This document shows positions 59,520 through 64,000 of a stretch of 64,000 nucleotides of DNA, one piece after another. This DNA comes from Pseudomonadota bacterium (GTDB taxonomy: Bacteria; Pseudomonadota; Gammaproteobacteria; Burkholderiales; Burkholderiaceae_C). The DNA is taken from positions 620,001 to 684,000 of the forward strand of contig JAIUPQ010000001.1 of the NCBI GenBank assembly GCA_020161145.1, read 5' to 3'. Every line of letters starts with the position of its first letter. Position 1 is the first letter of the stretch. The notes beneath the pieces were generated by a model, which saw only the letters and a program-made list of their open reading frames with translations, was not told where the DNA came from and did not search any database. The position numbers and the translations under genes are program-made.

Positions 59520-61826
59520 ATGTCCGATCAACTGTCTTTGCTCACCCCCGAACCGGCCGATGCCGTCTCTCTGGCGCAGTACGCCGAGCGGGCTTACCTG
59601 GAGTACGCCCTCTCCGTGGTCAAGGGCCGCGCGCTGCCCGACGTCTGCGACGGCGCCAAACCCGTGCAGCGGCGCATCCTGTATGCCATGCAGCGCATGG
59701 GTCTGGGCCATGCGGCGGGGGTGCCCAAGGCCGTCAAAAGCGCCCGCGTGGTGGGCGATGTGCTGGGCCGCTTCCACCCGCACGGCGACCAGGCCGCCTA
59801 CGACGCGCTGGTGCGCATGGCGCAGGACTTTGCCCAGCGCTACCCGCTGATCGACGGCCAGGGCAATTTCGGCAGCCGCGACGGCGACAGCGCCGCCGCC
59901 ATGCGCTACACCGAGGCGCGCCTGGCGCCCATCGCCCGCCTGCTGCTCGACGAAATCGACGAGGGCACCGTGGATTTCGTGCCCAACTACGACGGCTCCA
60001 CCGAAGAGCCGCGCCAGTTGCCGGCGCGCCTGCCGTTTGCGCTGCTCAACGGCGCCAGTGGCATCGCCGTGGGCCTGGCCACCGAAATCCCCAGCCACAA
60101 CCTGGCCGAGGTGGCCGCTGCCGCCGTGGCGCTGATCCGCAACGACAAGCTCAGCGACACCGAGTTCTACGCCCTCATCCCCGGCCCCGACTACCCCGGT
60201 GGCGGGCAGATCATCTCGCCGGCCAGCGCCATCCAGGCCGCCTACGCCAGCGGGCGGGGCTCGCTCAAGGTGCGGGCGCGCTGGCGCATCGAAGAGCTGG
60301 CGCGCGGCCAGTGGCAACTCGTCGTGGACGAGTTGCCGCCTGGCACCAGCAGCCAGGCCGTGCTCGAGGACATCGAAGAGCTGACCAACCCCAAGCTCAA
60401 GGCCGGCAAGAAAACCCTCAGCGCCGAGCAGACCCAGCTCAAGGCCAAGCTGCTGGCCGTGCTGGACGCGGTGCGCGACGAGTCCAGCAAAGACGCCGCC
60501 GTGCGGCTGGTCTTCGAGCCCAAGAGCCGCACCCAGGACCGGGCCGAGTTTGCGCAACTGCTGCTGGCCCACACCCGGCTGGAAACCAGCGCCAGCATCA
60601 ACCTCACCAGCGTGGGCCTCGATGGCCGCCCCACGCAGAAAAGCCTGCGCCAGATGCTCGCCGAGTGGCTGGCCTTTCGCCACACCACGGTGCAGCGGCG
60701 CACCCGGCACCGGCTGGACCGCGTGCTGGACCGCATCCACGTGCTGGAAGGCCGCCAGTTGGTGTTGCTCAACATCGACGAGGTCATCCACATCATCCGC
60801 ACGGCCGAGGAGCCGCGCGCCGCGCTGATCGCCCGCTTTGCGCTCAGCGAGCGCCAGGCCGACGACATCCTCGACATCCGGCTGCGCCAACTGGCCCGGC
60901 TCGAAGCCATCAAGATCGAGCAGGAGCTGACCGCGCTGCGCGCCGACGCCCAGCGCCTGCAAGACGTGCTGGACAGCCCGGCCAGCCTCAGGCGCCTGCT
61001 GATCAAGGAGATCGAGGCCGACGCCAAACAGCATGGCGACGCCCGCCGCACGCTGATCCAGCCGGCCGAGCGCGCCGTGGCCGAGCACAAGGTGCTGGAC
61101 GAGCCCGTCACCGTCGTCGTCAGCCTCAACGGCTGGGTGCGGGCGCTCAAAGGGCATGAAATCGCCCCCGAGAGCCTCACCTTCAAGGCCGGCGACGGCC
61201 TCTACGGCTGCTTTGCCTGCCGCAGCATCGATGCGCTCTACGTGCTGGGCAGCCGTGGCCGCGCCTACAGCGTGGCCGTGGCCTTGTTGCCCGGCGGGCG
61301 CGGCGACGGCCAGCCCATCACCAGCCTGATCGATCTGGAGCCCGGCACCCGGGCCGCCCACTACATGGCCGGCGCCGCCGAGCAGGCCGTGCTGCTGGCC
61401 GGCACCGGCGGCTTTGGCCTGCTGGCGGAGCTGGGCGACCTGGCCAGCCGCCAGCGTGCCGGCAAGGCCTTCCTCAGCCTGGACGAAGGCGATGTGCCGC
61501 TGCCGCCCGCGCCGCTGGCCGAGGGCCATGACCAGGTGGCCTGCCTCAGCCTGTCGGGCCGCCTGCTGGTCTTTGCGCTGGCCGACCTCAAGCGCCAGAG
61601 CGCCGGTGGCCGGGGTCTGACGCTGATGCAGGTCGATGCCAAAGACCCGCTGGTGTCGGTGGCCACCTGCGCCGAAGCCTTGCGCGTGCAGGGCAGCGGC
61701 CGGGGCGGCAAGCCCAAGGACGAGGTGCTCAAGGGCGCGGGTCTGGCCGGCCACCAAGGCCAGCGCGCGCGCAAAGGCCACAAGCTGGCCGGCTGGGTCA
61801 AACCGATGCGGGTGAGTGCACCATGA
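59520..61826 (+). CDS. parC: DNA topoisomerase IV subunit A
   Basis: A 768-residue type IIA topoisomerase subunit. [20 protein letters not shown] is the N-terminal gate block and the DNA-linking tyrosine is Y130 in AMRYTEARL. The quinolone region reads [19 protein letters not shown]: position 91 (Ser80 in E. coli) is Gln and position 95 (Glu84) is Asp. A beta-pinwheel C-terminal domain follows (from about 500). It decatenates sister chromosomes with ParE, which is not in the window. The stop overlaps def (ATGA). Confidence 0.94.
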   Translation: MSDQLSLLTPEPADAVSLAQYAERAYLEYALSVVKGRALPDVCDGAKPVQRRILYAMQRMGLGHAAGVPKAVKSARVVGDVLGRFHPHGDQAAYDALVRMAQDFAQRYPLIDGQGNFGSRDGDSAAAMRYTEARLAPIARLLLDEIDEGTVDFVPNYDGSTEEPRQLPARLPFALLNGASGIAVGLATEIPSHNLAEVAAAAVALIRNDKLSDTEFYALIPGPDYPGGGQIISPASAIQAAYASGRGSLKVRARWRIEELARGQWQLVVDELPPGTSSQAVLEDIEELTNPKLKAGKKTLSAEQTQLKAKLLAVLDAVRDESSKDAAVRLVFEPKSRTQDRAEFAQLLLAHTRLETSASINLTSVGLDGRPTQKSLRQMLAEWLAFRHTTVQRRTRHRLDRVLDRIHVLEGRQLVLLNIDEVIHIIRTAEEPRAALIARFALSERQADDILDIRLRQLARLEAIKIEQELTALRADAQRLQDVLDSPASLRRLLIKEIEADAKQHGDARRTLIQPAERAVAEHKVLDEPVTVVVSLNGWVRALKGHEIAPESLTFKAGDGLYGCFACRSIDALYVLGSRGRAYSVAVALLPGGRGDGQPITSLIDLEPGTRAAHYMAGAAEQAVLLAGTGGFGLLAELGDLASRQRAGKAFLSLDEGDVPLPPAPLAEGHDQVACLSLSGRLLVFALADLKRQSAGGRGLTLMQVDAKDPLVSVATCAEALRVQGSGRGGKPKDEVLKGAGLAGHQGQRARKGHKLAGWVKPMRVSAP

Positions 61827-62344
61827 GCGTTCATGAGATTTTGAAGATGGGCGACGCCCGCCTGCTGCGCGTGGCGCAGCCCGTGCCCGCCCACGTGCTG
61901 GGCACGCCCGCGCTGCATGCGCTGGTGGCCGACATGCTGGAGACCATGGAGGCGGCCGGCGGCGTCGGCCTGGCCGCGCCGCAGATCGGCATCGACTGGC
62001 AGTTGGTCATCTTCGGCTTTGCGCACAGCGCGCGCTACCCAGACGCCCCGCCCGTGCCGTTTACGGTGCTGGCCAACCCCGTCATCACCCCGCTGGACGA
62101 CACCTGGGAGGCGGGCTGGGAAGGCTGCCTCTCGGTGCCCGGCCTGCGCGGCGAGGTGCCGCGCCACGCGCGCATCCGCTACCAGGGCGTGGACGCCGAC
62201 GGCCAGCCCATAGACCGCGAGGCCAGCGGCTTTCACGCCCGCGTGGTCCAGCACGAGTGCGACCACCTGATTGGCCGCCTCTATCCCACCCGGATGACTG
62301 ATTTGACGCGGCTGGGCTTTGTGGACGCGCTGGCGTCGGCCTGA
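61823..62344 (+). CDS. def: Peptide deformylase
   Basis: A 173-residue enzyme that removes the formyl group from new N-termini. All three motifs are present: [19 protein letters not shown] (metal cysteine) and QHECDHLIG (two metal histidines and catalytic Glu). The ATG sits in the parC stop. No fmt gene follows, unlike the usual def-fmt pair, so this may be a second deformylase copy of the genome (inference). Confidence 0.93.
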   Translation: MSVHEILKMGDARLLRVAQPVPAHVLGTPALHALVADMLETMEAAGGVGLAAPQIGIDWQLVIFGFAHSARYPDAPPVPFTVLANPVITPLDDTWEAGWEGCLSVPGLRGEVPRHARIRYQGVDADGQPIDREASGFHARVVQHECDHLIGRLYPTRMTDLTRLGFVDALASA

Positions 62345-62387
62345 GGCGCTGCTGGCGCGTTGTAACCAGCTGAAGGAGGTTTCTGTC

Positions 62388-63848
62388 ATGCGCACTCGTC
62401 TGTTGTCCGTCGCCCTTGGCCTGGCCCTGCCGCTGGCAGCCTGGGCTGCCGATCCCCCTGGCCGCGTGGGCCGCCTGGCCGAAGTCACCGGCAACGCCTG
62501 GCTGAGCACGGCCGCCGGCGGTGAGCGCGCCAGCGCACCCGTCAACCGCCCGCTGACCCAGGGTGACCGCCTGAGCACCGACGTGGGTGCGCGCCTGGCG
62601 GTGCAGATCGGCTCGGCCGAGCTGCGGCTGGCCGAGCGCAGCGACATCACCTTCACCCGGCTGGACGACACCCACATTGAAATCAACCTCGCCGCCGGCA
62701 GCCTGGCCGTGCGCGTGCGCGAGCCCGAACTGGCGCGCGAGGTGCTGGTGCGCACCCCCGACGCCGTGCTGACGCCCCAGGGCGCGGGCCTGGCGCGGGT
62801 GGACCGCTTTGGCCGCGGCAGCTTTGCCTGGGCGGTCGAAGGCCAATGGCAGGTGCAGGGCGCCCAGGGCGGCTGGCAGATGCTGGGCGCCGGCCAGCGC
62901 CTGGAGCTGTGGCGCGACGCGGCCGGCCGCGAACAGATTGCGGCCGCCACGCTGCCGCACACAGCCGACACGTTTGAGCGCTGGGCGCGCGAGGGCGACG
63001 TGGTGTACAGCAGCGGCGACGCCAGCTTTGCCCCCGAGATCTCGCCCGAGATGACCGGTGTGCAAGACCTCAACCGCTATGGCAGTTGGCGCAACAGCGA
63101 CGACTACGGCAGCATCTGGTTCCCCAGCCGCGTGGCCGTGGGCTGGGCCCCTTACAGCATGGGCCAATGGGCCTGGGTGGCTCCCTGGGGCTGGACCTGG
63201 GTGGACGCCATGCCCTGGGGCTTTGCGCCGTTCCACTACGGCCGTTGGGTGCAGATCAACAACCAATGGGGCTGGACGCCAGGCACCTACACACCGCGCC
63301 CCACCTATGCCCCGGCACTGGTGGGCGCCATGTCGGGCGTCTTCGCCAACTCGCCCAACACGCGCCCCTCGGGCGTCTGGCGGCCGCTGGCGCCTGGGCA
63401 GACCTATGTGCCCGCCTACCGCGCCTCCAGCGGCTACACGCGGACCCTGAACGCGCCCATGCTGGGCGGTGCGGCGGTGGGCGCCCTGGGCGGCGTGGTG
63501 GCCAATCCGCGGCCACTGACCCAGCCGCGCCAGAACCCCCTGACGGGCCGACCCAATCCGCTGCGGCCTGGGGCGCTGATCGAAGCCACACCGGCTGCGG
63601 GCTCGCAAAGCGGCCTGAGCAACGGTGGCATCAACCCGGGCTCGATCCGGCCTTACACCCCGCCGGTGGCACCACCAGCGCGGATGATCAGCCCCGCCCA
63701 GCAGCCGCTGCTGACCGCGCCGCTGCAGCAATCGCCCCAGCGGGAGGCGCCGCGCGTGGTGGCACCCAACCGCGAGGTGATCACGCGCGAGGCGCCGGCC
63801 GCACCCAGCCGTGACGATCGCACGGACAGGGCGCGCGACATCCGCTGA
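62388..63848 (+). CDS. Secreted FecR-domain/DUF6600 tryptophan-rich protein
   Basis: A 486-residue exported protein. Signal peptide 1-22 (MRTRLLSVALGLALPLAAWA); a FecR-like beta domain (about 27-130; GDRLSTDVGARLAVQIGSAE, LAAGSLAVRVRE); then a DUF6600-like region rich in Trp and Tyr (about 230-310; QWAWVAPWGWTWVDAMPWGF, FAPFHYGRWV); a low-complexity Pro/Arg/Ala tail from about 360 to the end. AAGGAGGT 8 nt upstream fixes the ATG. The FecR fold here probably senses or binds cell-surface material; no sigma factor or TonB receptor gene is next to it, so classic Fec signalling is unlikely. Partner unknown. Confidence 0.8.
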   Translation: MRTRLLSVALGLALPLAAWAADPPGRVGRLAEVTGNAWLSTAAGGERASAPVNRPLTQGDRLSTDVGARLAVQIGSAELRLAERSDITFTRLDDTHIEINLAAGSLAVRVREPELAREVLVRTPDAVLTPQGAGLARVDRFGRGSFAWAVEGQWQVQGAQGGWQMLGAGQRLELWRDAAGREQIAAATLPHTADTFERWAREGDVVYSSGDASFAPEISPEMTGVQDLNRYGSWRNSDDYGSIWFPSRVAVGWAPYSMGQWAWVAPWGWTWVDAMPWGFAPFHYGRWVQINNQWGWTPGTYTPRPTYAPALVGAMSGVFANSPNTRPSGVWRPLAPGQTYVPAYRASSGYTRTLNAPMLGGAAVGALGGVVANPRPLTQPRQNPLTGRPNPLRPGALIEATPAAGSQSGLSNGGINPGSIRPYTPPVAPPARMISPAQQPLLTAPLQQSPQREAPRVVAPNREVITREAPAAPSRDDRTDRARDIR

Positions 63849-63877
63849 CGCCGCTGGCTTGAGGGATGATGGCGGCA

Positions 63878-64000
63878 ATGACCGCCATCGACCTGCCGCC
63901 ACCGCCCACCCCCGAACCCGCGCACGACGTGCGGGTGCTCATCGTCGCCGAACACGCTTCGGCCCGTTTTGGCGGCGAGGCTGTGCTGCCGCTGCACTAT
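63878..64000 (+). CDS. Glycosyltransferase family 4-like protein (N-terminus only)
   Basis: Only the first 41 codons are in the window. After a Pro-rich start the sequence reads VLIVAEHASARFGGEAVLPL, a pattern seen at the start of family 4 glycosyltransferases (ASxxFGGEAxLPLHY, where the Gly-Gly loop contacts the acceptor). ATG 63878 is used; in-frame ATGs at 63866 and 63869 are alternatives. Product identity depends on the missing part. Confidence 0.55.
   Translation, partial: MTAIDLPPPPTPEPAHDVRVLIVAEHASARFGGEAVLPLHY

Noticed and set aside
59319-61781. An 820-codon minus-strand frame opposite parC
   Set aside because: Shadow of parC, whose catalytic tyrosine and gate motifs are intact.

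Overview
The window is 64 kb of very GC-rich, gene-dense bacterial chromosome. Gene content and order point to a betaproteobacterium of the Burkholderiales, most likely Comamonadaceae: divergent lptFG/pepA, aceE-aceF-lpdA with a lipoyl-tagged E3, sucA-sucB-lpd-zapE, accA-tilS, and a CobD/CbiB-family gene beside a CoA-pyrophosphatase Nudix gene. This placement is inferred from family knowledge and was not confirmed by a search. About 57 protein genes or gene ends and one tRNA are supported. There is no rRNA, CRISPR array, insertion sequence or prophage.

Layout. 1-4250: ClsC-like phospholipase D (cut by the left edge), medium/long-chain acyl-CoA ligase and YeiH-type exporter. 4287-4994: a RelB/ParE-type toxin-antitoxin pair abutting the stump of a HAD hydrolase gene. 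4991-9162 (minus): lptF-lptG-cbiX-cysB-like-enoyl-CoA hydratase, mostly joined by ATGA overlaps. 9195-14488: pepA-holC, a branched-chain amino-acid binding lipoprotein, fhs and a DUF3597 protein. 14592-17752: a small accessory block (AraC regulator, PLP aldolase/lyase, MFS transporter), followed by 749 bp of apparently decayed DNA before dusA. 19509-26181 (minus): DUF4124-glutaredoxin protein, prlC-folD, and a membrane PAS kinase with its FixJ-type regulator, divergent from the pyruvate dehydrogenase operon (26244-32053). 32162-34528: an orphan membrane protein, a gene remnant, the Nudix hydrolase and the CobD/CbiB-like protein. 34537-41847: rsgA-ste24, orn, a degenerate GGDEF/EAL (LapD-like) receptor, mtfA-like-lpxH-ppiB-ppiA. 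41926-47710: cysS, alkA-like glycosylase, accA-tilS, lysC, tRNA-Ser(GCU). 47810-49688: DUF2189 membrane protein, SDR, YkgJ-like protein. 49906-56657: 2-oxoglutarate dehydrogenase operon and zapE. 56650-64000: PP2C phosphatase, dinG, parC-def, a FecR/DUF6600 secreted protein and the start of a glycosyltransferase.

How the genes work together. The core is central carbon metabolism (both 2-oxoacid dehydrogenase complexes, each with its own E3), one-carbon metabolism (fhs and folD), envelope assembly (lptFG, lpxH, clsC-like), sulfur-related functions (YeiH-like, CbiX, CysB-like) and information processing (holC, dusA, orn, rsgA, cysS, tilS, parC, dinG, def). The two-component system sits between folD and aceE and may respond to carbon status, which is inference.

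I found no convincing new multi-gene system. The best leads are a set of GC-TAnnnT -10 elements, some so close to the ATG that transcripts would be nearly leaderless; a catalytically degenerate c-di-GMP receptor; the toxin-antitoxin/HAD junction; a 20-bp palindrome between ppiA and cysS; an orphan four-TM protein; and a tryptophan-rich secreted FecR-like protein.
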